From Marivirga atlantica (GTDB taxonomy: Bacteria > Bacteroidota > Bacteroidia > Cytophagales > Cyclobacteriaceae): a stretch of 64,000 nt of DNA. Shown here piece after piece: positions 8,474-17,388 of the stretch (position 1 is the first letter of the stretch; each line of letters begins with the position of its first letter). The stretch lies in assembly GCF_016734805.1 (NCBI RefSeq), contig NZ_JAERQG010000001.1:434001-498000 (forward strand), given 5' to 3'. Made by a program: the position numbers and the translations under genes. The notes under the pieces were generated by a model. It ran no database searches, had not been told where the DNA came from, and saw only the letters and a program-made list of their open reading frames with translations.

Positions 8474-10567
8474 TTAACTAATCCTGCTCCAGTTGATTTT
8501 GTTTTTCTTTTGGGCCTCCACCTGAATTTTTATTAATCTGTTTTGCTCGAGCTGTAAGTCTGGGTCTTCTTTAATGATGGCTTGAGCCGATTGGCGGGCA
8601 GCACTTAATATGGGTTCGTCTTCTCTTAAATCACCTAAAAGCAAATCGACCTGACCGCTTTGCTGCGTACCCATCATATCACCGGGGCCACGCAATTGCA
8701 TATCTACCTGAGCTATTTCAAAACCATCGGTAGTGCGCGTCATAGTTTGCACGCGGGTTTTAGCATCCTTGCTTAGCTTATAGTTTGTCACCAAAATGCA
8801 ATATGATTGTTCTGCACCCCGGCCCACTCTACCTCTTAACTGATGTAATTGAGCTAAACCGAAACGCTCAGCATTTTCAATGACCATTACAGATGCATTA
8901 GGCACATTTACACCTACTTCTATCACCGTAGTGGCAACCATTATTTTAGTTTCACCTTTTACAAAGCGAGCCATTTCCCAGTCTTTATCATCGGCTTTCA
9001 TTTGGCCGTGGACGATGCTGATTGGGTACTCCGGAAAAGCCCGTGCTATGCTCTCATAACCATCCATAAGATCCTTCAGGTCCAGTTTGGCAGACTCTTC
9101 AATAAGCGGATAAACCACATAAACCTGCCTGCCTTTTTCTATTTCCTTTTTAAGAAAGCCATTAAGCTTTAACCTATTAGCATCATACTGATGAATAGTT
9201 TTGATGGGTTTTCTTCCTTTAGGTAATTCGTCAATTACGGAAATATCCAAATCACCATAAACCGACATAGATAATGTTCTGGGAATTGGGGTAGCCGTCA
9301 TGATTAAGACGTGAGGGATAGTGTTTTTATTTTTCTTCCAAAGTTTTGCCCTTTGTGCTACTCCATATCGATGTTGCTCATCAACAATGGCTAACCCTAA
9401 ATTCTGAAACTCCACCACATCCTCCAGGAGTGCATGCGTGCCTACCAAAATATTGAGCGATCCATTTTTTAAATCTTCATGGATTACTCTTCTTTGTTTG
9501 GTTTTAGTTGAGCCTGTCAACAATTCTATTCTGATATCCATTAAATCGGCAAACTCCTTTAAGCCTTCATAATGTTGATTAGCCAAAATCTGTGTTGGTG
9601 CCATTAAAGCAACTTGTGCTCCGCTGTCAATAGCTACTAAAGCCGTAAGAAAAGCAACAATCGTTTTACCACTACCCACATCGCCTTGTAATAAGCGGCT
9701 CATTTGTTTTCCACTCTTCAGGTCGGCAAATATTTCTTTAATTACTTTCTTTTGAGCATTGGTTAAATCAAAAGGCAAATGCTCCTGATAGAACCTTGTG
9801 AGCAAATCCGTTTTGTTGAACAGCTGACCTTTGAATTTTTCAAGCCTGATCTGCTTCTGCATTAACAACCTCAGTTGCATGAAGAAAAACTCTTCAAACT
9901 TCAACCTGAACTTAGCCTTTTGCAAATGCTGAGCAGAGTTGGGTACATGAATTTGGGCTATGGCATCTTTCTTCTCAAAAAGGGCATATTCTCTTCTTAT
10001 ATCTTCAGGAAGGGTTTCAGGAATACGGCCGTATGCTTCTTGCAGTAATGTTTTTTGCAGTTTAAAAATTGCCTTACTGTCAAGGTATTTCTTCCTTAGT
10101 GTTTCTGTGGTGGAATATACTGGCTGCAAAAACTTATTATTTTCCAGCGCAGGTGTAAGCACATTCATTTCAGGATGAGCCATGGAGAGCTTACTTCCAA
10201 ATCGGTTTACCTGCCCATACGCAACATAAGTAATTCCAGGTTTCAGCTTTGGCTCTACCCACTTTATTCCGGCAAACCAAACAAGCTCTATGCTTCCTGT
10301 ATCATCATAAAGTTGCACAACCAACCTTTGCTTTCTACCAGCTCCCGCCAGTTGTTTGGAGCGTATTTGACCTTTTATTTGAACATTAGGAAGATGCTCA
10401 TTCAAGCTTCTTATTGGATAAAACTTGGTGCGGTCTTCATGCCTGAACGGATAATGCTGCAACAAATCAGCATAGGTATGAATGTTCAGCTCCTTCTTAA
10501 GTAAATCTGCTTTTTGTGGGCCAACACCCTTAAGGAATTCTATAGATGTGCTAAAAAATGAAGCCAT
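8474..10567 (-). CDS. recG: ATP-dependent DNA helicase RecG
   Basis: RecG reverses stalled replication forks and branch-migrates Holliday junctions. The N-terminal wedge/OB domain (about residues 60-140) is followed by the helicase core. Walker A GDVGSGKT is at 295-302 and motif II DEQH at 396-399 (DEQH instead of DEAH is usual in RecG). Motif III TATPIPRT and motif VI QLRGRVGRG are also present. The C-terminal TRG-like part (FEIAQVDMQLRGPGDMMGTQQSG) is intact. Length is 697 aa, near the normal 690-700. It starts 1 nt after gldD, so the two are co-transcribed. Confidence 0.97.
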   Translation of the reverse strand: MASFFSTSIEFLKGVGPQKADLLKKELNIHTYADLLQHYPFRHEDRTKFYPIRSLNEHLPNVQIKGQIRSKQLAGAGRKQRLVVQLYDDTGSIELVWFAGIKWVEPKLKPGITYVAYGQVNRFGSKLSMAHPEMNVLTPALENNKFLQPVYSTTETLRKKYLDSKAIFKLQKTLLQEAYGRIPETLPEDIRREYALFEKKDAIAQIHVPNSAQHLQKAKFRLKFEEFFFMQLRLLMQKQIRLEKFKGQLFNKTDLLTRFYQEHLPFDLTNAQKKVIKEIFADLKSGKQMSRLLQGDVGSGKTIVAFLTALVAIDSGAQVALMAPTQILANQHYEGLKEFADLMDIRIELLTGSTKTKQRRVIHEDLKNGSLNILVGTHALLEDVVEFQNLGLAIVDEQHRYGVAQRAKLWKKNKNTIPHVLIMTATPIPRTLSMSVYGDLDISVIDELPKGRKPIKTIHQYDANRLKLNGFLKKEIEKGRQVYVVYPLIEESAKLDLKDLMDGYESIARAFPEYPISIVHGQMKADDKDWEMARFVKGETKIMVATTVIEVGVNVPNASVMVIENAERFGLAQLHQLRGRVGRGAEQSYCILVTNYKLSKDAKTRVQTMTRTTDGFEIAQVDMQLRGPGDMMGTQQSGQVDLLLGDLREDEPILSAARQSAQAIIKEDPDLQLEQNRLIKIQVEAQKKNKINWSRIS

Positions 10568-10568
10568 C

Positions 10569-11147
10569 TTATTTCCACTCCAATGTATTTATGGCATGGA
10601 GAATATCCATTTTCACATACTCAATTACTGGTGCTAAAGAATCGTTTTCCGTAGCCGTTCTAAAATAAAGTGCTCCTCTTAAAAAGTGCTTTGTCGAGTC
10701 CGTAGTATAAAACTGGAACTGGCTGGGCACATCTCCCTGCAGTTCTGCCACCGAAGCTACTATACCTGATGGTGTTTGTATAATGCTTTCCTCGATAGAA
10801 GATGCCTTCACCTGATGTTTGGCTGTTAGTTTATAAGCATCGTCAATATTAGTTCGCAAGCTGTCTCTGTTTCCATACAAAGGTTTATAGGTAACATGTA
10901 CTTCAGCCACTAATTCAGGATAAAAAAGGGCAAACCAATAGCGCTCCCTGATATAGGAAGAGTCTGGTAAAATTTTAGCGTGTTTAGAATACTCGAAAGA
11001 GTAAGGAAAAGAATCTGGTAGCTGGGCATACTCATGTGGTGGTAAGTCAATACGATTAAACCCGACAGGTTTAGGATAGTAATTTTGCTCACAGCTTAAC
11101 AGTGTCACAAATAGAAGAACGCACACTAAAACAGAAAAATATTTCAT
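10569..11147 (-). CDS. gldD: Gliding motility lipoprotein GldD
   Basis: Lipobox LLSC with acceptor Cys at residue 19. The start of the mature region ([17 protein letters not shown], then [12 protein letters not shown]) is the hallmark of GldD. GldD is an envelope lipoprotein needed for gliding motility in Flavobacterium and is associated with the type IX secretion/gliding machinery. At 192 aa it has the family length. It heads an operon with recG, and its usual partner gldE is not present. The association with motility is family knowledge; nothing else in the window belongs to that machinery. Confidence 0.9.
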   Translation of the reverse strand: MKYFSVLVCVLLFVTLLSCEQNYYPKPVGFNRIDLPPHEYAQLPDSFPYSFEYSKHAKILPDSSYIRERYWFALFYPELVAEVHVTYKPLYGNRDSLRTNIDDAYKLTAKHQVKASSIEESIIQTPSGIVASVAELQGDVPSQFQFYTTDSTKHFLRGALYFRTATENDSLAPVIEYVKMDILHAINTLEWK

Positions 11148-11272
11148 ACAGTAAAGATAGGTGCTAGCTCCAAAAACTCATAGTTTTTAACAGAAGTCTA
11201 CTTTACTAAATCAAAGACGAACCGCCTTGGCTTTAATAACATTAAAAGCAAATATTCATTCCTTGAATACAC

Positions 11273-11300
11273 TGGTCTGACCTCTTCGAGGTACTGACCA
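11273..11300. repeat. REP-like hairpin, copy 1 (3' side of the RAYT gene)
   Basis: Imperfect palindrome. The outer stem TGGTC/GACCA (11273-11277 with 11296-11300) and inner stem ACCTC/GAGGT (11280-11284 with 11288-11292) are separated by a small internal loop and a TTC apical loop. Its 26-nt core is an almost exact reverse complement of copy 2 at 11930-11955. Confidence 0.75.
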
Positions 11301-11330
11301 TAGCTTGATTTTATAAAGAATTTTAAAGCG

Positions 11331-11912
11331 TTAATACAGTCTATTCCATTTCCATTCGGGAATAATTTTGTAAGATTCTTTGTAAACTATTTCATCATCT
11401 ATTCCTATTAACTCGCGAGCCATTTGTTTATTTACCAGGGTTCCTTTTCTCTGATTGATATAATCTCTAAAAGATGAAAACTCCCAATCTTCCATTTTTT
11501 GGCAGAGTTGAGCGCTCATTGGGTTTTGATGAATATAATTAAAACAGATAAAAGCATATTCCTCTGATTCAATCATTTTGTACTTAGTGTTTTGTCTAAA
11601 TAAGGATCCCGATCTATCATATTTTTCATTATATATTTTTGCATATGAAGTCAACAAAAGTCTCACTCCGTTTTGCAACTCCGTTGATTCTAAGCTACCT
11701 ATCTTTTTAGTTGCAACAGACTCCATTGTGGTGTTGAGCAAAAAATGAAAGTGATTAGGCATTAATGCATAAGCTAGAATATCCACCTTCTCTGAAATAA
11801 ACTTTCTGACATATTTTAAAAAAGCTAAATAATCGGCCCTTTGTCGAAAAAGTACCTCTTTATTATTTCCTTGATTGTAAACATGATAAAGTTTAAAGGG
11901 CTCAAGTTTCAT
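11331..11912 (-). CDS. REP-associated tyrosine transposase (RAYT, Y1_Tnp/IS200-like)
   Basis: A single-domain Y1 HUH nuclease. It has the N-terminal strand YHVYNQGNN, the HUH metal motif within ALMPNHFHFLL (His-Phe-His), and the helix with the likely catalytic Tyr in LLTSYAKIYNEKYDRSGSLFRQ. At 193 aa it fits the transposase_17/RAYT group rather than a full IS200/IS605 element, and there is no TnpB. REP-like hairpins lie 31 bp after its stop and 18 bp before its start in opposite orientation. RAYTs process REP sequences and are usually single-copy domesticated genes. The frame is intact, so it may be active. Confidence 0.88.
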   Translation of the reverse strand: MKLEPFKLYHVYNQGNNKEVLFRQRADYLAFLKYVRKFISEKVDILAYALMPNHFHFLLNTTMESVATKKIGSLESTELQNGVRLLLTSYAKIYNEKYDRSGSLFRQNTKYKMIESEEYAFICFNYIHQNPMSAQLCQKMEDWEFSSFRDYINQRKGTLVNKQMARELIGIDDEIVYKESYKIIPEWKWNRLY

Positions 11913-11929
11913 TTTTATCAGATGATTTC

Positions 11930-11955
11930 GGTCAGTACCTCAGGGAGGTCAGACC
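11930..11955. repeat. REP-like hairpin, copy 2 (5' side of the RAYT gene, inverted)
   Basis: Matches the reverse complement of copy 1 in 23 of 26 positions. The differences fall in the apical loop, so the stems GGTC/GACC and ACCTC/GAGGT are kept. Together with copy 1 it brackets the transposase gene as an inverted pair. Confidence 0.75.
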
Positions 11956-12048
11956 TGTTGCATTTTAATATCTGTACCAATTGATGCCTGACTTTATTTA
12001 TTGATCACTAAGTTGAAAACCTTTGACCTATTTTAAAATAACAAATTG

Positions 12049-12075
12049 AAGTCTAGCCTCTACGAGGTACTGGCT
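12049..12075. repeat. REP-like hairpin, copy 3 (degenerate)
   Basis: Same orientation as copy 1: an AAGTC/GGCTT outer stem and GCCTC/GAGGT inner stem, using two G-U type pairs. Sequence changes keep the pairing. It lies directly after the stop of the aldehyde dehydrogenase gene and could also act as its transcription end. Confidence 0.55.
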
Positions 12076-12080
12076 TTTCA

Positions 12081-13493
12081 TTATTTCATCAACCATTTAG
12101 CTAGTTTCATGATGAACTTATCATAAGGGGGGTATTTCTTTTTTAGGTCGAACCATGTGGCTGTTTTCATAATTGATTTTTCGTGAGAGAAGGTCATGAA
12201 GCCTGCTTTACCATGGTAGTTACCTTGACCACTCGTGCCAATGCCGCCAAAAGGTAGTTCCGGATTACCTAAATGGATTAAACCATTGTTCACGCAGCCT
12301 CCACCAAACGGCACTTCTTCTATATAGCGTTTACTAACCTTTTTATTGTTGGCATAAATATATAAAGCTAATGGATTGGGGTTTTTGTTGATTAGCTCAA
12401 TGGCTTCATCATGTGTTTTGAAAAGGTAAACAGGCATAATAGGACCAAAGATTTCTTCTTTAAACAGCTTATCGTCTTCCTTTACATCTTTAATTAAGGT
12501 TGGAGCAATTTTTCTTCTAGGCTCGTCAACTACACCTCCGAAAGTTCGCTTGCCTTCGCTCAAATATGCCTTAAGGGTTTCAAAACGACTTTCATTTACT
12601 ATCTGAGCCAGGTTTTTGCTTTCTGTTGGAGAGAGACTTCCATAAAAAGTCATAATCGCTGCACGTAATTCATCTAAAAACTCGTCCTCCACATCCTCAT
12701 GCACAAGAAGATAGTCGGGAGCCACACAGGTTTGGCCAGCGTTTACGAATTTTGAAAATGCTATCCGTTTAGCAGCAGTTTCTAAACTGGCCGACTTATC
12801 CACAATGCAGGGTGATTTTCCTCCTAGCTCAAGTGTTACAGGAACAAGTTTTTCCGCAGCCGCCTTAGCAATTATCTTCCCAACAGGCACACTACCAGTG
12901 AAAAACACATGATTGAAAGTTAAGTTCTCTATCATTTGTGGAACCACCGTTTTACCTTCACCCATAATCACCGCTAAGTATTCCTCCTCAAAGTTTTTAG
13001 ATATGAGTTCGTTTATAAGGTTTGATACATGAGGTGTTTCTTCAGGCGGTTTAATCATGCAGGTATTACCTGCGGCCATGGCTGCAACCACAGGTGCAAA
13101 AATTAAATTAAAAGGATAGTTCCATGGGCCAATAATCAGACAAACACCTTTCGGCTGGTAATATATAGTGCTTGAAGAAGGAAAGTGTAAAAGCGGTGTG
13201 CCTACTTTTTTTGGTCGCATCCAGGCGGACAAATGCCTAAGCGCATAGTTTATTTCTTCATATACCTGGCCTATCTCTGTGACGAAAGTTTCAAAAGACG
13301 GCTTCCCAAAGTCTTTGTGCAAAGCCTGTGTAATTGCTTGTTCGTTTTCCTTTACAACCTGTTTTAACTTTTTGAGCTGGGCCTTTCTAAACTTGTAAGG
13401 TTTAGTTGCTTGTGAATTGAAAAACGCCTTTTGCTTATTAAATACTTCCTGTTGTTTTTCAATAGAAGTATTTTCAATTTGTGCTGTGCTCAT
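12081..13493 (-). CDS. Aldehyde dehydrogenase, ALDH3-like
   Basis: NAD(P)-dependent oxidation of (fatty) aldehydes to acids. Cofactor and active-site motifs are present: IIGPWNYPF (122-129), FFTGSVPVGK (near 200), general-base Glu222 in LELGGKSP, and nucleophile Cys256 in NAGQTCVAPD. The length of 470 aa and the basic C-terminal helix (FDLKKKYPPYDKFIMKLAKWLMK) resemble class 3 and fatty-aldehyde dehydrogenases, which can associate with membranes. It is a single gene, divergent from the YCII-related gene at 13607. Confidence 0.93.
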   Translation of the reverse strand: MSTAQIENTSIEKQQEVFNKQKAFFNSQATKPYKFRKAQLKKLKQVVKENEQAITQALHKDFGKPSFETFVTEIGQVYEEINYALRHLSAWMRPKKVGTPLLHFPSSSTIYYQPKGVCLIIGPWNYPFNLIFAPVVAAMAAGNTCMIKPPEETPHVSNLINELISKNFEEEYLAVIMGEGKTVVPQMIENLTFNHVFFTGSVPVGKIIAKAAAEKLVPVTLELGGKSPCIVDKSASLETAAKRIAFSKFVNAGQTCVAPDYLLVHEDVEDEFLDELRAAIMTFYGSLSPTESKNLAQIVNESRFETLKAYLSEGKRTFGGVVDEPRRKIAPTLIKDVKEDDKLFKEEIFGPIMPVYLFKTHDEAIELINKNPNPLALYIYANNKKVSKRYIEEVPFGGGCVNNGLIHLGNPELPFGGIGTSGQGNYHGKAGFMTFSHEKSIMKTATWFDLKKKYPPYDKFIMKLAKWLMK

Positions 13494-13606
13494 ACTTGTA
13501 GTTTCTCTGAGGTTGATAAAACAAGGGTCCGCAAATTGCCGACAATTATAAATTTAACACAATTCGGCTTTTTAAAAATATTTGTAGCTTTAAAGAAAAT
13601 ATTGTC

Positions 13607-14068
13607 ATGCAAAAGCTCCTCTTCATAATCTTTATTTCCTGCCTGTCTGCATCGTTTTCATCAGCTCAGGACGTATCTAAAAAATATAATAAAGCACTGG
13701 CTGATTCTTTAGGAGCGGATGATTACGGAATGAAAATGTATTCTTTCGTGATTTTAAAAACAGGAACCAACGACATGGAAGCCGGAGCAGAAAGAGACAG
13801 CATTTTCAGAGGACACATGAACAATATTGGCCGATTAGTAGAAGAAGATAAATTAATTGTTGCTGGGCCCTTTGGTGCTAACGATGATCAGTTCAGAGGC
13901 TTATTTATTTTTACCGAACCAGATATAGAAAAGACAAAAGCACTGCTTGCCACCGACCCAGCTATAGCCTCAGAAATATTAGCTTATGATATTTATCCTT
14001 GGTATGGTTCCGCAGCTTTAGGAATGTACTTACCTTTCAGCGAAGAAATCGCCAAAAAGAATCCGTAG
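13607..14068 (+). CDS. Secreted YCII-related domain protein
   Basis: A signal peptide covers about residues 1-21 (cleavage after SSAQ). The rest is one YCII-like ferredoxin-fold domain: YSFVILKTG, RGHMNNIGRLVEEDKLIVAGPFG and RGLFIFTEPDIEKTKALLATDPAI. YCII domains carry a His/Asp pair proposed to be catalytic; here the His is in the RGHM phrase. A signal peptide on a YCII domain is less common than the cytoplasmic form. The TRIC-type channel gene follows after 7 nt, so the two probably share a transcript. Substrate unknown. Confidence 0.8.
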   Translation: MQKLLFIIFISCLSASFSSAQDVSKKYNKALADSLGADDYGMKMYSFVILKTGTNDMEAGAERDSIFRGHMNNIGRLVEEDKLIVAGPFGANDDQFRGLFIFTEPDIEKTKALLATDPAIASEILAYDIYPWYGSAALGMYLPFSEEIAKKNP

Positions 14069-14075
14069 GTATTAA

Positions 14076-14675
14076 ATGAGTTTACAATATATATTAGAGC
14101 TTCTAGGTACTTATACCTTTGCTATTTCCGGTGTTCTGGCCGTAAAAGGGAAATCTGAAGATTGGTTCGGTGCCAGCTTCACGGCTTTTGTAACCGCTAT
14201 TGGTGGCGGTACACTGCGGGATTTGTTTCTCGGCAGTTATCCTTTGGTTTGGGTAGAAGACATTACCTTTGTTTACATAGTATTACTGGGCATAGCAACG
14301 GCCAGTATTTTTAGTGGTGTGCTCCAAAAACTAAGACGAACATTGAGCTTGTTCGATACTTTGGGTATAGCATTATTCACTGTTGGCGGAGTAGAAAAAG
14401 CTCTCTCTTTTGATGTGCGCTGGGAAATAGCTGCTATTATGGGTATGTTTTCTGCAGTATTTGGTGGTGTTATAAGGGACACATTGATTAATGAAACTCC
14501 TGTTTTATTCCGAAGAGAAATTTATGCCAGCGCTTGTTTGGCTGGTGGCTTAGTTTATGTTTTGTTGAATTATCTGGAAGTACCGAGAGATTACAACTTT
14601 ATACTGTCTGCCTCTTTTATAGTAAGCTTGAGAATATTAGCGATTAAGCTTCATATTAATTTTCCGAAGTTGTAG
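14076..14675 (+). CDS. Trimeric intracellular cation (TRIC) channel family protein, UPF0126
   Basis: A seven-helix membrane protein made of two UPF0126 repeats. Each repeat has its glycine motif: GGGTLRDLFLG near residue 43 and GGVIRDTLI near residue 130. Prokaryotic TRIC homologues form trimeric K+-permeable channels in the inner membrane. Length of 199 aa is normal. The stop codon directly abuts the stop of the convergent csaA gene with no room for a terminator. Confidence 0.9.
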   Translation: MSLQYILELLGTYTFAISGVLAVKGKSEDWFGASFTAFVTAIGGGTLRDLFLGSYPLVWVEDITFVYIVLLGIATASIFSGVLQKLRRTLSLFDTLGIALFTVGGVEKALSFDVRWEIAAIMGMFSAVFGGVIRDTLINETPVLFRREIYASACLAGGLVYVLLNYLEVPRDYNFILSASFIVSLRILAIKLHINFPKL

Positions 14676-15008
14676 CTAACCTATTTTGGTTCCGTTAGGC
14701 AATTGATGATCAACGGATAAAAGAGAGACCCCTTCTTGGTTTAAGCCACCTAGTATTAAGCACTCACTCATGAGATTAGCTATTTGTTTTGGTGGAAAGT
14801 TAATTACAGCAACAACTTGCTTCCCAATTAAATCTTTGATTGTATATCTATCTGTAATTTGGGCTGAGCTTTTTTTGATGCCTAACTCGCCAAAATCTAT
14901 GCTCAGCTTATAGGCTGGTTTTCTAGCTTCTTCAAATATTTCTGCGGATAGTACAGTGCCTATTCGCATGTCTACTTTTTCAAAGTCGTACCAATTTATA
15001 GTATTCAT
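14676..15008 (-). CDS. csaA: tRNA-binding domain protein CsaA
   Basis: A 110-aa single OB-fold tRNA-binding domain like those of MetRS and PheRS. It begins with FEKVDMRIGTVLSAEIFEEARKPAYKL and contains the NFPPKQIANLMSECLILG strand pair. CsaA is a homodimer with proposed chaperone and tRNA-binding roles. The start overlaps the AlkB-like stop by 4 nt, making it the last gene of an RNA-related operon. Confidence 0.92.
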   Translation of the reverse strand: MNTINWYDFEKVDMRIGTVLSAEIFEEARKPAYKLSIDFGELGIKKSSAQITDRYTIKDLIGKQVVAVINFPPKQIANLMSECLILGGLNQEGVSLLSVDHQLPNGTKIG

Positions 15009-15622
15009 ATTTTCTGTTCCACTATAGTTCTAAAAGTCAGGTTAACCCTGGGTGAGTTTACTTTTTTGGTGGGTGGTAGCCTATGAAGCCAGTAACTTTG
15101 GCAAGTGCCTGCCATTATTAACAAGCTTCCGTGCTCCAGCCAAACTTCTACCTTTTCTTTGGACTCTTTATGCTTGAAAGCAAATTTGCGCTCTGCGCCA
15201 AAACTCACTGAGGCAATTGCTCCATCTTTCTTTAAATCTTTTTCACCATCACTATGCCAGGCCATTCCTTCATCACCTGAATGATAAAGGTTTAAGAGGC
15301 AAGAATTGTATGTCTCACCAGAAGTCTCTTCTATCTGTTCTTTTATAGCTTTCAAAGCCGGGGTCCAGGGCTTAGCACGTTTAGTCACTTTAGAATAGGT
15401 GTAAGAAAATGGCTTTTGCCCATACCAAGCTACTTTTCTTTTAGTGATGATCTCTTTACCGAAAATGATGGCCTTATCATTTTCCCATTCTATTTCCTTT
15501 AAAAGCACCCCATAAAATTCATTCGCAGTATCAGCATCGAAAACCCTTCCATAATAGTTCACTATTCCACCGTAGGGTAGAAGGTTCTTGTTAGGATCGA
15601 ATGGCTCGTCAAATAACTTCAT
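15005..15622 (-). CDS. AlkB-like 2-oxoglutarate/Fe(II) dioxygenase
   Basis: Oxidative demethylase of alkylated nucleobases. The metal ligands are visible: the HxD pair in WHSDGEKDL and the distal His in SYWLHRLPPT. The 2OG-binding Arg is in SPRVNLTFRTI. The lid/substrate phrase YNSCLLNLYHSGDEGMAWHSD resembles the human ABH2/ABH3-like subgroup. Length is 205 aa. It sits between the pseudouridine synthase and csaA with 4-nt overlaps on both sides, which fits a nucleic-acid maintenance role on RNA as well as DNA. Substrate inferred from family only. Confidence 0.9.
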   Translation of the reverse strand: MKLFDEPFDPNKNLLPYGGIVNYYGRVFDADTANEFYGVLLKEIEWENDKAIIFGKEIITKRKVAWYGQKPFSYTYSKVTKRAKPWTPALKAIKEQIEETSGETYNSCLLNLYHSGDEGMAWHSDGEKDLKKDGAIASVSFGAERKFAFKHKESKEKVEVWLEHGSLLIMAGTCQSYWLHRLPPTKKVNSPRVNLTFRTIVEQKI

Positions 15623-17271
15623 ATGTCATTCTCAAACTCAGCAGGTGTCTCAAATGTTAGTTCTTCCTTGGTAACAGGATGCACAAAAGTAATACTTGCA
15701 GCATGCAGCATCAGTCGTTCATCTTTTATGCCATAAAGTGTGTCTCCTACTATAGGTGCATCTAGCCCTTCTGGGTGCGCAGCATGTACCCTCAATTGAT
15801 GGGTTCTGCCTGTAATGGGAGTAAACTTTACTAGAGTCCGCTTTTCAGATTGTTTTAAAACCTCATATAAGGTTTCCGCCTTTTTACCTTTTTCATAGTT
15901 CACCATCTGCATGGGTCTGTTAAATTCATCAACGGACAATGGCAGGATGATTTTACCTTCCTGCTGATCGACCTTACCTTCCAATAAGGCTTTGTATGAT
16001 TTGCTGATGGTTTTATGCACAAACTGCTGCTGAACCTCTCGGTAAACATCTAAAGATTTGGTGATGATCATTAAGCCTGAAGTAAGTTTATCTAACCGAT
16101 GTGCTACCATAGGGCCCGTTGCATCAGGGTATTTTTTTTGCATCCTTACAGCGACAGCATCTTTGATGGTTTTAGAAGGAATGCTCAAAAGCCCTGCTGG
16201 TTTGTTGATAACGAGCAAATGCTCATCTTCAAAAATGATATCAATGGCTTTGTCCTGCGCAGTGTATTTGGTCAATGGATCATCTTCCAGCGGTAACCCT
16301 TCTAACATATGTCCTAAAATGGGTTTGCACTTACCAGCACAAGCCGGGTAAAACCTGCCTTCTTTTCTTAATTGTGTGGCTGGTGGATTTCCCCACCAAA
16401 ACTCCCCCATAGCCAGCGGCTGATAGTTATGAGCAAAAGCATATTGCAATAATTTTGGTCCGGCACAGTCGCCTGCTCCAGCCGGAGGCGCTCCTAACTC
16501 CTCAAAAACTGATTGGAGACTTGCTGTTTCGCCTTTTGCATTTAAAAACTGATATTGATCAAATAGCTTTTGTTGTAAGGCTGCCGATTTCTTTTTTCTC
16601 AGCTTTTTTAATTTATTGATCTCCTTTTCAAAAACAGATATTTGCGATTGCAAAGGACCTACTTTGCTGGTCCATTCTTCATTTAACCTTTTTAACTGAT
16701 AATGATGGTCTATACTTTCATTGTCTAACTTTTTCAGTTTAGAGGCTTGTTGCTTGTCTGCTTGCTCTTCTTTTACTTTTGCTCTTCTGTAAGCCCTGTC
16801 TTCCTTAGCTTTTTCATTTAATGCTTTTTGCTTGGCGATTGATGCCGCAGCCTCCTTTCTTACTTTATCAAGTTCATTTTGCAACTGCTTGTAGTCTTTA
16901 TTATTTTCAACCTTATTAATGCGCTTGGTTAAATCTGAAATAGTTTTTTCTTCTTGTTTGAAAAAGCCTTCGTTGTGGAGCCTGTCAAAAATGGCAGGAA
17001 CAAAATTGATGTCATGTTCAAAGTCTACCACCTGGCCTGAAAAAGCAGCCAAATAGCCTAATTGGTCTTTTGAGTTCTTAACAACCAATACGCCAAACAT
17101 CTTTCCACTTTTCTCCTGACCACTGTATATATTTTTCAACTTACTCTTAAGCTCATCAGCTGCTATCATGGTTAAGACATGTGGTTCATAAGCAAAAGGG
17201 AAGGTGAATTTTTCCGGAATTGTAATAGTTGAGATATCAGCTTTGTAAGAATAGAAGTGTTTATCTGACAT
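15619..17271 (-). CDS. RluA-family pseudouridine synthase with long N-terminal extension
   Basis: Converts uridine to pseudouridine in tRNA or rRNA. The C-terminal ~210 residues are the RluA catalytic domain: HRLDKLTSGLM with catalytic Asp394, followed by GRTHQLRVHAAHPEG. The first ~330 residues are an extension. They contain a predicted coiled coil (about 100-240, many Lys/Glu/Ala) and a Cys-bearing patch (GDCAGPKLLQYAF, FYPACAGKCKPILG). This resembles the large RluA group of Bacteroidota and gamma-proteobacteria. An upstream in-frame ATG at 17328 would add 19 residues and overlap the divergent gene; the ATG at 17271 (MSDKHFYSY) is preferred. First gene of the AlkB-CsaA operon. Confidence 0.9.
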   Translation of the reverse strand: MSDKHFYSYKADISTITIPEKFTFPFAYEPHVLTMIAADELKSKLKNIYSGQEKSGKMFGVLVVKNSKDQLGYLAAFSGQVVDFEHDINFVPAIFDRLHNEGFFKQEEKTISDLTKRINKVENNKDYKQLQNELDKVRKEAAASIAKQKALNEKAKEDRAYRRAKVKEEQADKQQASKLKKLDNESIDHHYQLKRLNEEWTSKVGPLQSQISVFEKEINKLKKLRKKKSAALQQKLFDQYQFLNAKGETASLQSVFEELGAPPAGAGDCAGPKLLQYAFAHNYQPLAMGEFWWGNPPATQLRKEGRFYPACAGKCKPILGHMLEGLPLEDDPLTKYTAQDKAIDIIFEDEHLLVINKPAGLLSIPSKTIKDAVAVRMQKKYPDATGPMVAHRLDKLTSGLMIITKSLDVYREVQQQFVHKTISKSYKALLEGKVDQQEGKIILPLSVDEFNRPMQMVNYEKGKKAETLYEVLKQSEKRTLVKFTPITGRTHQLRVHAAHPEGLDAPIVGDTLYGIKDERLMLHAASITFVHPVTKEELTFETPAEFENDI

Positions 17272-17388
17272 AGGGTTTGCTGTAGCTTGATGCAAAAGTA
17301 CAGTGCTTTTTTTAGAATTAATATGCAACAGCCTGTTTCATCTGCTAATAATATTTACATATTATTACAATTAGTTATAACCTTAAGC

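Noticed and set aside
12796-12804. Isolated perfect DnaA-box-like 9-mers, also at 22668-22676, 30376-30384 and the facing pair 25311-25331
   Set aside because: They lie inside genes without AT-rich surroundings, and a few such 9-mers are expected by chance in 64 kb. Only the cluster near 34 kb is reported.
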